From an uncultured Eubacteriales bacterium (GTDB lineage Bacteria > Bacillota > Clostridia > Christensenellales > UBA1242), in contig CARNVA010000002.1 in assembly GCA_949031345.1 (NCBI GenBank), forward strand, positions 1 through 64,000: a DNA stretch of 64,000 nt, read 5' to 3'. A program made the translations under genes and the position numbers. The notes under the pieces are model-generated. The model was not told the origin of the DNA. It ran no database searches and saw only the letters and a list, made by a program, of their open reading frames with translations. Within the stretch, counting starts at the first letter, position 1; every line of letters begins with the position of its first letter. Below, piece after piece: positions 1 to 8,115 of this stretch.

Positions 1-1180
1 TGTTAAACTTTTGTTTAATATGGAAGAGCGTGGCTTTAAAATAAATGAAAAAATGCTTGATGAGATTGGGCAGGAATTTAAAGAAAAAATTGATAAACTG
101 ACAAAAGAAATATATTTAGAAGCAGGTGAAGAGTTTAATATAAATTCGCCTAAACAAGTTGCTTCAATCTTGTTTGATAAGCTGGGGATAAAGGCTTACA
201 ACAATAAAAAACAATCAACAAGTGCAAGCGTGCTTGAAGAGCTTCGTTATATTCCGATAGTTGATAATATCTTGACTTATAGAAAATATTCAAAACTTAT
301 AAACACCTATATTGATGTTTATAAAGATATTTGTGTTAAGCAGGGTGACATTATTCATACGACTTTCAATCAAACACTTACAAGCACTGGCAGGCTGTCA
401 AGCAGTGAGCCAAATCTTCAAAATATTCCAACGCGAGATGATGAAGGAAAGATTTTAAGAAAACTTTTTATATCAAAATTCAAAGGTGGCAAAATTATCT
501 CTGCCGATTATAATCAAATTGAGCTTCGCCTTCTTGCCGATATGTCTGGTGAAGAGGGGCTTATAAGTGCTTATAACAACGGTGAAGATATTCACGCATT
601 GACTGCTTCGCATATTTTCAGAAAACCAATTGATGAGGTCACTTCAAATGAGAGGCGTGACGCAAAAGCTGTCAATTTTGGAGTAATCTATGGTATAAGT
701 GATTATGGATTATCTCAGAATATAAAAAGCACAAGAGCTATGGCGAAAGATTTTATTGACTCTTATTTTACTAAATATCCAAAAGTTAAGATTTTTATGG
801 ATGATAATATTAAAAGTGCAACCGAAAAAGGTTATGCACTGACGAAGTTTGGAAGAATAAGGCAAATTCCAGAGCTTGCTTCTTCAAAATATCAAACACG
901 AACATTTGGTGAAAGAGTTGCAATGAATATGCCTCTTCAAGGCACTGCGTCTGATATAATCAAACTTGCCATGCTTAAAGTAGACAAAAGACTGGAAGAA
1001 GAAGGACTTAAAAGCCAACTTATCCTTCAAATTCATGACGAGCTTATAATTGATGCCTATCCATCTGAGCAAGAACAAGTGATAAAGATTTTAAGAGAAG
1101 AGATGGAAGGAATTGCTAAATTAAAAATTCCTCTTATCGTCTCCGTTGGAATTGGTGATAATTTATACGATTGTAAATAA
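1..1180 (+). CDS. polA: DNA polymerase I, C-terminal part (5' end outside window)
   Basis: Family A DNA polymerase used in Okazaki-fragment and repair synthesis. The reading frame is open to the left window edge, so only about 390 C-terminal residues are visible and the in-frame TTG at position 11 is not the real start. All polymerase motifs are present: the TSTGRLSSSEPNLQNIP region, motif A (DYNQIELR, with the metal-binding Asp), the O-helix motif B (RRDAKAVNFGVIYG) and motif C (QIHDELI). The N-terminal 5' nuclease and any 3'-5' exonuclease domain lie outside the window. A strong terminator follows directly, so this is the last gene of its transcript. Identity is secure; completeness cannot be judged. 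Confidence 0.97.
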   Translation, partial: VKLLFNMEERGFKINEKMLDEIGQEFKEKIDKLTKEIYLEAGEEFNINSPKQVASILFDKLGIKAYNNKKQSTSASVLEELRYIPIVDNILTYRKYSKLINTYIDVYKDICVKQGDIIHTTFNQTLTSTGRLSSSEPNLQNIPTRDDEGKILRKLFISKFKGGKIISADYNQIELRLLADMSGEEGLISAYNNGEDIHALTASHIFRKPIDEVTSNERRDAKAVNFGVIYGISDYGLSQNIKSTRAMAKDFIDSYFTKYPKVKIFMDDNIKSATEKGYALTKFGRIRQIPELASSKYQTRTFGERVAMNMPLQGTASDIIKLAMLKVDKRLEEEGLKSQLILQIHDELIIDAYPSEQEQVIKILREEMEGIAKLKIPLIVSVGIGDNLYDCK

Positions 1181-1188
1181 ATATAACA

Positions 1189-1212
1189 AAAAGAGGGGTA
1201 TCCCTCTTTTTT
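1189..1212 (+). terminator. Intrinsic terminator after polA
   Basis: GAGGG (1193-1197) pairs with CCCTC (1202-1206) around a 4-nt loop, extended by flanking A-T pairs and followed by a run of six T. Confidence 0.85.
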
Positions 1213-1286
1213 CATGTAAAGGGGAATTTATAAAAACTCTATTCCACAAATTTCTTGAAAAATATTGAAATTATGTTCATTTTTGT

Positions 1287-1316
1287 TTGACTAATATTTG
1301 CATGTTGGGGTATAAT
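1287..1316 (+). promoter_or_regulatory. Sigma-A type promoter for ruvX
   Basis: TTGACT (1287-1292) and TATAAT (1311-1316) with an 18-nt spacer. The predicted start of transcription (about 1323) falls at the GGAG ribosome binding site, giving a leader of only about 9 nt. This promoter rules out an upstream TTG start at 1287, which would lie inside the -35 box. Confidence 0.8.
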
Positions 1317-1331
1317 CATTTTGGAGATGTA

Positions 1332-1757
1332 ATGCAATACAAAAGGAAGATGGGGATTGATTATGGTGATAAACGCATAGGTATAGCTCTTACTGATGCA
1401 CTATGTATTATATCAAGTCCTTATGAAGTTTACAAAAATGTAGGGCAGGAAGATGCTATTGAGCATATCATAAAACTTATTAAAGAATATGATGTTGATG
1501 AAATTGCAATGGGGCTTCCGCTAAACATGGATGGGACTGAAGGTGAAAGAGCAATAATTCATCGTCAGTTTGGAGAAAAACTTGAAAGTCTTTCAGAAGT
1601 TAAGGTTTATTATATCGATGAGCGCTTAACCTCGGCTGAAGCAGAAGAAATCTTGATTTCAAGCGGTGTTCGAAGGGAAAAGCGAAAGGAACTTATTGAT
1701 AAAATCTCAGCTCAAATAATATTGCAGACTTACATTAACACAAAAAAAAGGGGATAA
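1332..1757 (+). CDS. ruvX: RuvX/YqgF-type Holliday junction resolvase-like nuclease
   Basis: 141-residue RNase H-fold protein of the YqgF/RuvX family, tied to pre-16S rRNA 5'-end maturation and possibly Holliday junction resolution. The N-terminal MGIDYGDKRIGIAL motif carries the first catalytic Asp, and YIDERLTSAEAE is the typical second acidic motif. The start ATG at 1332 is preceded by GGAG (1323-1326) at 5-nt spacing; a longer in-frame start would fall in the promoter. The DUF1292 gene follows 6 nt downstream, the arrangement seen in many Bacillota (yrrK-yrzB). The small ireB (DUF965) gene that often precedes yrrK is absent here. Confidence 0.92.
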   Translation: MQYKRKMGIDYGDKRIGIALTDALCIISSPYEVYKNVGQEDAIEHIIKLIKEYDVDEIAMGLPLNMDGTEGERAIIHRQFGEKLESLSEVKVYYIDERLTSAEAEEILISSGVRREKRKELIDKISAQIILQTYINTKKRG

Positions 1758-1763
1758 ATTTTT

Positions 1764-2177
1764 ATGGAAAATCAAAACAACGAAAATACAACAAGACAAG
1801 TAGACCTTCTTGATGTCTTACTTGACCAAGATAACAAAGAGCCAATCGTGCTTATGGACGAGAATGGCAAACAAATGACTTTTGAACAAGTTGCAGTAAT
1901 TCCTTACGAAGTAAGAAAGGAAAAAAGACTTTACTGTGTTTTAAAGCCACTTGACAAGATTGAAGGAATCGGTGATGACGAAGCTATCGTTTTCTTAGTT
2001 GACACTGATGATGAAGGCAACTCAATTATCAGAATTGAAGAAGATGAAGAAATTGCAATTGCAGTATTCGACAAATATTATGACCTTCTTGAAGAAGCTC
2101 GTAAGGAAGCTGCAACTGAAAAACCAGCTGCAAAAGCTCCTTCTACTTCTGGAAAGAAAGCTGCAGGCAAAAAATAA
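1764..2177 (+). CDS. DUF1292 (YrzB-like) family protein
   Basis: 137-residue acidic protein of the DUF1292 family, function unknown, recognised from its position behind ruvX and from the core (LMDENGKQMTFEQVAVIPYE, then a run of Asp/Glu ending in DEEIAIAVFDKYYDLLEE). The C-terminal 25 residues are a low-complexity Ala/Lys tail (KPAAKAPSTSGKKAAGKK) not typical of the family, possibly nucleic-acid binding. It shares the ruvX promoter and ends in a terminator. Confidence 0.8.
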   Translation: MENQNNENTTRQVDLLDVLLDQDNKEPIVLMDENGKQMTFEQVAVIPYEVRKEKRLYCVLKPLDKIEGIGDDEAIVFLVDTDDEGNSIIRIEEDEEIAIAVFDKYYDLLEEARKEAATEKPAAKAPSTSGKKAAGKK

Positions 2178-2194
2178 TCTTTTAAGATAATATT

Positions 2195-2227
2195 AAAAAA
2201 GGCATAGTTTTTCTACGCCTTTTTTTT
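2195..2227 (+). terminator. Intrinsic terminator after the ruvX-DUF1292 operon
   Basis: AAAAAAGGC (2195-2203) pairs with GCCTTTTTT, with an inner TAG/CTA extension, a T-rich loop and a long T run. Confidence 0.85.
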
Positions 2228-2246
2228 GCCATTTCATTCTTTTATA

Positions 2247-2284
2247 AAAAATAAAACCACGAAAAATTTGTGGCTTTATTTTTA
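2247..2284 (-). terminator. Terminator downstream of galE, possibly bidirectional
   Basis: Near-perfect hairpin: arms 2247-2260 and 2270-2283 with a CCAC/GTGG core and A/T-rich outer arms, 9-nt loop. On the minus strand it is followed by an A/T-rich tail, as expected for the end of the galE transcript. Confidence 0.7.
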
Positions 2285-2311
2285 AACAATTGCAGCTTCA
2301 GCTTTAAATTA

Positions 2312-3331
2312 TCAGTCTTTTTTAAATCCATTTGGATTTTTTGATTGCCAATTCCAAGAGTCTCGACACATTTCAAGAATGTCATACTTTGCCTGCCAGC
2401 CAAGCTCTTTTTTGGCTTTTTCAGCACTAGCATAACAAGTGGCAATATCACCAGCACGGCGAGGATATATTGAATAAGGAATTTTCAGGTCATTTGCTTT
2501 TTCAAAGTTGTTTACAACATCAAGCACGCTGTATCCTTTTCCTGTTCCAAGATTATAAATTTTAAGTCCAGAATTGTTTTTAATATCCTTTAATGCATCA
2601 ACATGACCAAGTGCAAGGTCAACAACATGGATATAGTCTCTCACACCAGTGCCATCATGTGTATCATAGTCATTTCCAAATACACGCAATTCTTCACGCT
2701 TGCCAATCGCAACTTGTGTGATATAAGGCATGAGGTTGTTTGGTATGCCATTTGGATCTTCTCCAATAAGACCGCTAGGATGAGCACCAATAGGGTTGAA
2801 ATATCTGAGAAGAACAACATTCCATTCTTTATCAGCTTTTTGAATATCAGTCAAAATCTGTTCTATCATTGATTTTGTCCAGCCATATGGGTTTGTGCAT
2901 TGACCTTTAGGGCAATCCTCAGTGATAGGGATAATTGCAGGGTCTCCATAAACAGTTGCAGAAGAAGAAAAGATGATATTTTTTACATTATGCTTTGTCA
3001 TTATATTCAATAAGTTTAATGTGCCAGTTATATTGTTATTATAATAAAGCCAAGGTTTTTCAACAGACTCGCCAACTGCTTTAAGACCTGCAAAATGAAT
3101 TACACAGTCGATATTTTCATTTTCAAAAATTTCGGTTAACCCTTTTTCGTCAAGTATGTCAATTTGATAAAACTTTACCTCTTTTCCAGTGATTTTTTCT
3201 ACTCTTTTAAGAGATTCTTGATATGAATTGCACAGATTATCAAGAACGACTACTTCATAACCTGCGTTTTGCAATTCAACAACGGTGTGTGACCCAATAT
3301 AGCCAGCGCCACCAGTAACTAAGATTGCCAT
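2312..3331 (-). CDS. galE: UDP-glucose 4-epimerase
   Basis: 339-residue short-chain dehydrogenase/reductase-type epimerase that interconverts UDP-glucose and UDP-galactose for envelope sugars. It has the N-terminal NAD-binding GGAGYIG motif, the SSATVYG segment with the catalytic Ser/Thr region, and the YGWTK catalytic Tyr-x3-Lys. The length matches the family (about 330-340). The start is the ATG at 3331, preceded on the minus strand by AAGGAG at good spacing; an upstream in-frame ATG at 3358 lacks one. It is a single-gene unit with its own promoter and terminator, oriented against its neighbours. Confidence 0.96.
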   Translation of the reverse strand: MAILVTGGAGYIGSHTVVELQNAGYEVVVLDNLCNSYQESLKRVEKITGKEVKFYQIDILDEKGLTEIFENENIDCVIHFAGLKAVGESVEKPWLYYNNNITGTLNLLNIMTKHNVKNIIFSSSATVYGDPAIIPITEDCPKGQCTNPYGWTKSMIEQILTDIQKADKEWNVVLLRYFNPIGAHPSGLIGEDPNGIPNNLMPYITQVAIGKREELRVFGNDYDTHDGTGVRDYIHVVDLALGHVDALKDIKNNSGLKIYNLGTGKGYSVLDVVNNFEKANDLKIPYSIYPRRAGDIATCYASAEKAKKELGWQAKYDILEMCRDSWNWQSKNPNGFKKD

Positions 3332-3363
3332 AAAAACTCCTTTTATTATTTTATTCATAAACT

Positions 3364-3391
3364 ATTGTATAGATTTTGCAAATTATGTCAA
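3364..3391 (-). promoter_or_regulatory. Sigma-A type promoter for galE
   Basis: Minus strand: TTGACA (3386-3391) and TACAAT (3364-3369) with a 16-nt spacer, about 30 nt upstream of the galE start. Confidence 0.75.
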
Positions 3392-3484
3392 ACAAAATGA
3401 TAAAATGTCGAAATTATTTTTCTTTTTTAATAAAAATATCAAAATTTAAGTATAAAAAATGCCAGAATTGTCAACCTATTATTA

Positions 3485-3501
3485 CAAGGCAATCAGCCTT
3501 G
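3485..3501 (+). promoter_or_regulatory. Small leader hairpin before the Lys/Ser-rich gene
   Basis: CAAGGC (3485-3490) and GCCTTG (3496-3501) form a 6-bp stem with a 5-nt loop, directly upstream of the very strong AGGAGGTG ribosome binding site. It may be a small mRNA leader structure. Confidence 0.35.
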
Positions 3502-3521
3502 AAAGATAGGAGGTGAAAACT

Positions 3522-3686
3522 ATGTTTGGTAAAAACTCAAAAGCTTCATCTAAGAAGAGTAGCAAATCAGCCAAAGCGACTAAGAATGTAGAAGCATCAA
3601 GCGAAGCTACTAAGGGATGCAGCAATAAGACTAGTTCAAAGACTAGCTCAAAAACTAGTTCAAGTGCAAAAAATTGCAGCAAATAG
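3522..3686 (+). CDS. 54-residue Lys/Ser-rich basic small protein, unknown function
   Basis: Small ORF with a near-perfect ribosome binding site (AGGAGGTG, then ATG after 7 nt) and a strong terminator 19 nt after its TAG, so it looks like a genuine monocistronic gene. The product is low-complexity and strongly basic: 17 Ser and 13 Lys of 54 residues, no Arg or Asp, two Glu and two Cys (C33, C52). The C-terminal half carries three tandem TSSK-like units encoded by 12-nt DNA repeats (3627-3662). The composition resembles Lys-rich nucleic-acid-binding tails, but no family is recognised and no function is claimed. Confidence 0.65.
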   Translation: MFGKNSKASSKKSSKSAKATKNVEASSEATKGCSNKTSSKTSSKTSSSAKNCSK

Positions 3687-3704
3687 TTTTCAACCAATAA
3701 AAAG

Positions 3705-3732
3705 TCCACAAGAATATCTTGTGGATTTTTTT
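3705..3732 (+). terminator. Intrinsic terminator, bidirectional
   Basis: Perfect 9-bp stem TCCACAAGA (3705-3713) / TCTTGTGGA (3717-3725), 3-nt loop, then seven T on the plus strand and a T run on the minus strand. It serves the small Lys/Ser-rich gene and the convergent lipoprotein gene. Confidence 0.9.
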
Positions 3733-3746
3733 AAACAAATTTAATT

Positions 3747-4481
3747 TTAAGAAGCATACATAGTTGAATTAAGCTTTTCAAAGGTGAGTGTAATGCTTGA
3801 ATAAAGTACGGGAATATCAAGATATATTACAGCAGTGCCGGTGTTGTCAAATGAAGAACGATTTATTGAAGGCATTAAAGGAATATCATAAGTTGTCTCT
3901 GCATTTTGTGCATTTAAGAGTTTAAGTTTGACTTGAAGTCTGAAGTCATAGTTTGTATTTACATTTCCAAAATAAAGAATAGAATCTAGTTCTGTTTTAT
4001 ATTCTTCACTTGCTGAAAAACTTCCTAAAGCAAAACTACTTGAATTTTCGCTTCCGCTTGTTCCGCCAGTTGTAAGAATTTCATAGTTGATGGTTGTGTA
4101 TTGTTCTGTTTCAAAACTTACTTTTGAAAGAGTTGCAAACATCATTTGTGTGTGAGAATTTTCTGCATAAACAGCAGTATACGAGCCAGCTGTAGAAGAA
4201 TTATAAGTCAAAGGCAAACTTTTTGAAGTTGATACCATTTTTTTATAATCTTTTACCCAACAAATAAATGGGTTTGTCTCTGGGCTGTTCTCTCTTGCAA
4301 CAAGAGTAATTTTACTGCCTTCTGTTTTTTGTTCATTGTTATAAGCGCCTTGAACATACCCAAGAATTGAATCGCTTGGCATTGCTGTGATTTTATAAGA
4401 AGCAGGTTTTTCGCAGCCAGCAAGCAGAAGGAGAGGGCATAAACATAATACTGACATGAATACTTTAAGACTCTTTTTCAT
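3747..4481 (-). CDS. Putative lipoprotein, unknown function
   Basis: 244-residue predicted lipoprotein. The N-terminus has two Lys, a hydrophobic stretch and a lipobox LLAG-C with the modified Cys at residue 23. Residues about 30-95 (KITAMPSDSILG, ITLVAREN, FICWVKDYKKMVS) resemble the Gly/Trp-containing beta-repeats of Gram-positive surface proteins. The rest is Ser/Thr-rich and beta-type with no enzyme motif seen. The ribosome binding site AAGGAG and a good promoter lie upstream. It is monocistronic, opposite to ytxC. Exported, membrane-anchored surface protein is the most that can be said. Confidence 0.75.
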   Translation of the reverse strand: MKKSLKVFMSVLCLCPLLLLAGCEKPASYKITAMPSDSILGYVQGAYNNEQKTEGSKITLVARENSPETNPFICWVKDYKKMVSTSKSLPLTYNSSTAGSYTAVYAENSHTQMMFATLSKVSFETEQYTTINYEILTTGGTSGSENSSSFALGSFSASEEYKTELDSILYFGNVNTNYDFRLQVKLKLLNAQNAETTYDIPLMPSINRSSFDNTGTAVIYLDIPVLYSSITLTFEKLNSTMYAS

Positions 4482-4503
4482 TTTATCTCCTTTTTATATA
4501 AGT

Positions 4504-4533
4504 AAAATATCACCTTTTTTTATTATTTGTCAA
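4504..4533 (-). promoter_or_regulatory. Sigma-A type promoter for the lipoprotein gene
   Basis: Minus strand: TTGACA (4528-4533) and TATTTT (4504-4509), 18-nt spacer, 22 nt upstream of the start codon. Confidence 0.7.
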
Positions 4534-4610
4534 ATTATTTCTTTTTATTTTTCAATTTCTTAGTGTATTTTTAATAACCTTGCATAGAATATTGATTGAA
4601 AGGAGTTTGT

Positions 4611-5378
4611 ATGTGGGAGTTTTCTCTTAACTTTAAGACCGAAAATTTTGAGCTGGCAAGGCAGGTTTTCAACACTTTGCGTGGCTATATTGAAAGTATT
4701 GAGGGTGTCATTACCTCTCATGAAGATAATGGAACAATAAGAATACTGCTTGCCGTCAAAGAGGAATATAAGGATAAACTTAAATTTGTACTTACCAATG
4801 CTGTCACAGAGCTTATTTGCACAAAGTTTAAAAATGAATATCTCAATAAATATTTGATGCTTCCAGAATTGGACAAGACAAGTGTGGCAGCGTTTAAAAA
4901 AGCATTGTTAAACTTTGATAGAGAAACGGATAAATTTATTATAAAAAAGAATTTAGCTCTTGAAGATAACCTTTATATTGAATCTTATTATCATTTTCGA
5001 TTAAAACCTCTTCAAGTGAAATGGGCTGAGCTTGTGAATTTATCAAATGAAAATAAAGAATATTTGATTTCAAGAGAAAGTTTTATCGACCTTCTGAAAT
5101 TTTTGGTAGATAATTTGGATATTTGCGAGGAAGAAATAAGTATTGTTAAAGAAAGCGAGGGTTATCGAATTTATACTGAAGACAATGAAAGCTTTCCAAA
5201 CAAACTAATCAGTGAAGAGAGTATGGTATCTTCTGTTATTGATCTGTCACCACAAAAAATCAATCTCTATTTTACAGAAATGACAAATGCCATAAATCTT
5301 TTAGAACGCATATTTGAAGAGCGTATCACTATAAATGAACGAGGGCTTGCAAATGTCAAAAAATTTGAATTAAATTAA
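4611..5378 (+). CDS. ytxC: Putative sporulation protein YtxC
   Basis: 255-residue protein best matched to the YtxC family, a poorly characterised protein found in endospore formers. The call rests on size, all-alpha composition with the C-terminal FTEMTNAINLLERIFEERI segment, and location directly upstream of thrS, where ytxC lies in B. subtilis. The start is the ATG at 4611, with AAGGAG 5 nt upstream. No membrane segments or enzyme motifs are visible. Sequence similarity alone is weak, so the neighbourhood carries much of the weight. Confidence 0.7.
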   Translation: MWEFSLNFKTENFELARQVFNTLRGYIESIEGVITSHEDNGTIRILLAVKEEYKDKLKFVLTNAVTELICTKFKNEYLNKYLMLPELDKTSVAAFKKALLNFDRETDKFIIKKNLALEDNLYIESYYHFRLKPLQVKWAELVNLSNENKEYLISRESFIDLLKFLVDNLDICEEEISIVKESEGYRIYTEDNESFPNKLISEESMVSSVIDLSPQKINLYFTEMTNAINLLERIFEERITINERGLANVKKFELN

Positions 5379-5386
5379 AAATATGA

Positions 5387-5415
5387 TTGACAAGCATTCT
5401 TTAAGAGGTTATAAT
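5387..5415 (+). promoter_or_regulatory. Consensus promoter for the thrS T-box transcript
   Basis: TTGACA (5387-5392) and TATAAT (5410-5415), 17-nt spacer: a perfect consensus match immediately upstream of the T-box leader. Confidence 0.9.
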
Positions 5416-5421
5416 AATGAA

Positions 5422-5640
5422 AGATGCTTGGAATAATAGACAAGTAGATGCATTTAATTCGCACAGAGAAGGGTTGGCTGGTGAAAAACCTAAGATAGAA
5501 TGTTATTGAAACCACTGTTATGATGATAAGCCCAAAATAAGTGGCAATTTAAAGCTCAATTTTTATTGTGCGATAGTTGCAATTAAGGTGGAACCACGGT
5601 TTAAATTCAAATCGTCCTTAAATTTAAGGATGATTTTTTT
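5422..5640 (+). ncRNA. T-box riboswitch controlling thrS (threonine type)
   Basis: Leader of about 220 nt between a perfect promoter and thrS. It contains a stem I region with the AGAGAAGGGTTGG-type distal element (about 5464-5478), the conserved T-box AAGGTGGAACCACG (5585-5598) that pairs with the tRNA acceptor end, and a terminator hairpin with a T run at 5612-5640. An ACC threonine codon at 5511-5513, in the context GAA-ACC-AC, is a plausible specifier. Uncharged tRNA-Thr would stabilise the antiterminator and switch on thrS. Confidence 0.92.
5612..5640 (+). terminator. T-box terminator of the thrS leader
   Basis: TCGTCCTTA pairs with TAAGGATGA across 5612-5633, followed by seven T. Its 5' arm lies just after the antiterminator T-box sequence. 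Confidence 0.85.
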
Positions 5641-5658
5641 ATTTAATAGGAGGAAAAA

Positions 5659-7428
5659 ATGGAAATTAAAGAAGAAAAAGACCAAGACCTTGAAAAAGCA
5701 AGACACTCTCTTGCTCATATTTTAGCAAAAGCTTTAACAAGCTTATATCCAGAAACAAAACTTACTATTGGTCCTGCAATTGAGGACGGCTTTTATTATG
5801 ATATTGACCTTGCTCATTCAATTACAAATGACGAATATACAAACATTGAAAAGAAGATGAAGGAAATTATCAACAAAGGTGAAGACTTCAGCAAAAAGCT
5901 TATTTCAAAAGAGGAAGCTTTAAAACTTTTCAACGAAAATCCTTTTAAATGTGAGATTATAAATGAATTGCCAGACGGGGAAGAAATCAGTCTTTATTAT
6001 ACTGGCGATGACTTTTTTGACCTTTGCAGAGGTCCTCATGTTGAAAGCACAAGACAGCTGCAAAACATGGCATACAAAATTCACAGCGTAAATGGCGCTT
6101 ATTGGCGTGGAAATGAGAAGAATAAAATGCTTCAAAGAGTTTATTGCTATGCTTTTAAAAATAAAAAAGACCTTGCTGACCACATTGCAAAGCTTGAAGA
6201 TGCAAGAAAGAGAGACCATAATAAACTGGGCAGAGAGCTTGAGCTTTTCACAACTGTTGACTATATTGGTCAAGGCTTGCCAATACTTCTTCCAAGAGGT
6301 GCAAAAGTGGTGCAGATTCTTCAAAGATTTGTTGAAGATGAAGAGGCAAGAAGAGGTTGGTTGCTTACAAAAACACCTTTTATGGCAAAGAGCGATTTAT
6401 ATAAGATTTCAGGGCACTGGGATCACTATAAAGATGGAATGTTTGTCCTTGGTGATGAGGATAAGGATAAGGAAGTTTTTGCACTTCGTCCTATGACTTG
6501 CCCATTCCAATATCAAGCTTATTTAAACAAAATGAGATCTTACAAAGACCTTCCTCTTCGTTATGATGAGACATCAACTTTATTCAGAAATGAAGCCAGT
6601 GGTGAAATGCATGGCCTTATCAGAGTGCGTCAGTTTACTATATCTGAAGGTCACCTCATGTGCACACCTGAACAACTTGAAGATGAATTTAGAAGCTGTC
6701 TCGAGCTTGCAAACTATATGCTTAAAACTTTAGGACTCTATGAAGATGCAACTTACAGATTTTCACAATGGGATGAAAGCAACAGAGAAAAATATATAGG
6801 CACAAAAGAGCAGTGGGATGAAGCCCAAGATATTATGAGGAAAATTCTTGATGACCTTAATGTAAACTATACAATCGGAATAGGCGAAGCGGCTTTCTAT
6901 GGACCAAAACTTGACATTCAAATTAAAAATGTTTTTGGCAAGGAAGACACTCTCATTACAATTCAAATTGATCAAATGCTTGCAGAAAAATTTGGAATGG
7001 AATATGTTGATAAAGATGGCTCAACAAAAAATCCTTATATAATTCACAGAACAAGCATTGGTTGTTATGAACGCACATTAGCATATCTTATTGAAAAATA
7101 CGCTGGTGCTTTCCCATTATGGCTGGCTCCAGAACAGGTAAAAGTGCTTTCTCTTACTGAAAGAAACAACGACTATGCTCATAAGATAAGAGAAGAGCTT
7201 CTTGCCAAAGGACTAAGAGCAGAAGAAGACCTTAGAAATGAAAAGATTGGTTATAAAATAAGAGAAGCGCTCTCAATGAAAATTCCTTATCTTATAATTG
7301 TCGGTGACGAAGAAGAAAACAATCAGACAATTTCAATCAGAGGAAGAGGCTATGAAAATAAAACAGGTCTAAAATTGTCAGATTTTATCGACAGGCTTGA
7401 AGATGAGATAAAAACTAAAAAAATATAA
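5659..7428 (+). CDS. thrS: Threonyl-tRNA synthetase lacking the N-terminal TGS domain
   Basis: 589-residue class II synthetase that charges tRNA-Thr. It opens almost at once with the editing domain (RHSLAH, an HxxxH motif at residues 16-20), so the roughly 60-residue TGS domain of standard ThrRS is missing. The catalytic core is intact: zinc-binding MTCPF Cys, motif 2 region (LFRNEASGEMHGLIRVRQF) and motif 3 (HRTSIGCYERTLAYLIEKYAG), followed by the anticodon-binding domain ending near IGYKIREA. AGGAGG precedes the ATG, and the T-box terminator ends only 18 nt upstream, leaving no room for an N-terminal extension. Control is by the T-box. Confidence 0.96.
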   Translation: MEIKEEKDQDLEKARHSLAHILAKALTSLYPETKLTIGPAIEDGFYYDIDLAHSITNDEYTNIEKKMKEIINKGEDFSKKLISKEEALKLFNENPFKCEIINELPDGEEISLYYTGDDFFDLCRGPHVESTRQLQNMAYKIHSVNGAYWRGNEKNKMLQRVYCYAFKNKKDLADHIAKLEDARKRDHNKLGRELELFTTVDYIGQGLPILLPRGAKVVQILQRFVEDEEARRGWLLTKTPFMAKSDLYKISGHWDHYKDGMFVLGDEDKDKEVFALRPMTCPFQYQAYLNKMRSYKDLPLRYDETSTLFRNEASGEMHGLIRVRQFTISEGHLMCTPEQLEDEFRSCLELANYMLKTLGLYEDATYRFSQWDESNREKYIGTKEQWDEAQDIMRKILDDLNVNYTIGIGEAAFYGPKLDIQIKNVFGKEDTLITIQIDQMLAEKFGMEYVDKDGSTKNPYIIHRTSIGCYERTLAYLIEKYAGAFPLWLAPEQVKVLSLTERNNDYAHKIREELLAKGLRAEEDLRNEKIGYKIREALSMKIPYLIIVGDEEENNQTISIRGRGYENKTGLKLSDFIDRLEDEIKTKKI

Positions 7429-7438
7429 CCAATTTCGC

Positions 7439-7467
7439 TTGGAAAAAACAAATTTTTATGTTAAACT
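7439..7467 (+). promoter_or_regulatory. Possible promoter for yajC
   Basis: TTGGAA (7439-7444) and TAAACT (7462-7467), 17-nt spacer, 22 nt before the yajC start. It is weaker than consensus; read-through from thrS is also possible. Confidence 0.45.
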
Positions 7468-7489
7468 CTTCCATGTTTAAGGAGGATAA

Positions 7490-7978
7490 ATGGACGCAAC
7501 ACAAATTATTTTAATTGTCTTTATTGTTTTACTTATTATCATATATCCTATTATGATGTTTTCAAAAAACAAAAAAGAAAATCAACGCATGCTTGAGCAA
7601 ACAAATTCACTTAAAAGAGGTGATAAAGTGCTTACTACAAGTGGCGTTTATGGAACAATTGTTGACTTGCAACTTCAAGATGACAAGAAGATTGTTACAA
7701 TTGAGACTGGCACTGATAAGAAAAAGGGCTATATATCAGTAGATGCCTATGCAATTTATCAAATTTTTAAAGATGAAGAAACAAAAGAGCCAGAGTCAGT
7801 TGATACTCTCACAACAGCACCTGCAACTACCGAAGTAACAAATGAAGAAACACAAGTGGTAGATGAAGAGAAAACTGAAACTGTTGAAACAGAAGTTGTT
7901 GCAACAGAAGAAGTGAAAACTGAAGAGTTGCCTGTTGAAGAAAAAAAGAAGTCAAGAAAAAAATTAAAGTCTGAATAA
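7490..7978 (+). CDS. yajC: Preprotein translocase accessory subunit YajC
   Basis: 162-residue single-span membrane protein that associates with SecDF and the SecYEG channel. Residues about 5-24 form the transmembrane helix, followed by the family signature RGDKVLTTSGVYGTIVDL. The final 60 residues are an extended acidic Glu/Thr/Val-rich tail, longer than in most YajC proteins, ending in a basic patch (KKKSRKKLKSE). The ATG follows AAGGAGG. It sits near secD-secF as in many clostridia, but away from tgt, which is at 44 kb here. Confidence 0.92.
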   Translation: MDATQIILIVFIVLLIIIYPIMMFSKNKKENQRMLEQTNSLKRGDKVLTTSGVYGTIVDLQLQDDKKIVTIETGTDKKKGYISVDAYAIYQIFKDEETKEPESVDTLTTAPATTEVTNEETQVVDEEKTETVETEVVATEEVKTEELPVEEKKKSRKKLKSE

Positions 7979-8018
7979 TCAGTTTAAAATTGTTTTGATT
8001 TTACACAAACAACTGGAC

Positions 8019-8049
8019 AAAGATAATCATGAAAATGGTTATCTTTTTT
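8019..8049 (+). terminator. Intrinsic terminator after yajC
   Basis: AAAGATAATCAT (8019-8030) pairs with ATGGTTATCTTT (8035-8046) around a GAAA loop, then a T run. Confidence 0.88.
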
Positions 8050-8115
8050 CTTTTTCTGTCATATTTTACCTTAGAAAAATACTTTTAAGTATATTTTTGA
8101 TAAAAGGAGTCAATC

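Noticed and set aside
1287..1331. Longer ruvX start at TTG 1287
   Set aside because: It coincides with the -35 box of a strong promoter, and the family N-terminus fits ATG 1332.
3482..3709. 75-codon minus-strand hydrophobic ORF
   Set aside because: Antisense of the Lys/Ser-rich small gene, which has the ribosome binding site, promoter side and terminator; the ORF runs into the terminator hairpin.
5920..6324. 134-codon ORFs on both strands within thrS
   Set aside because: Out-of-frame shadows of thrS with no start signals.
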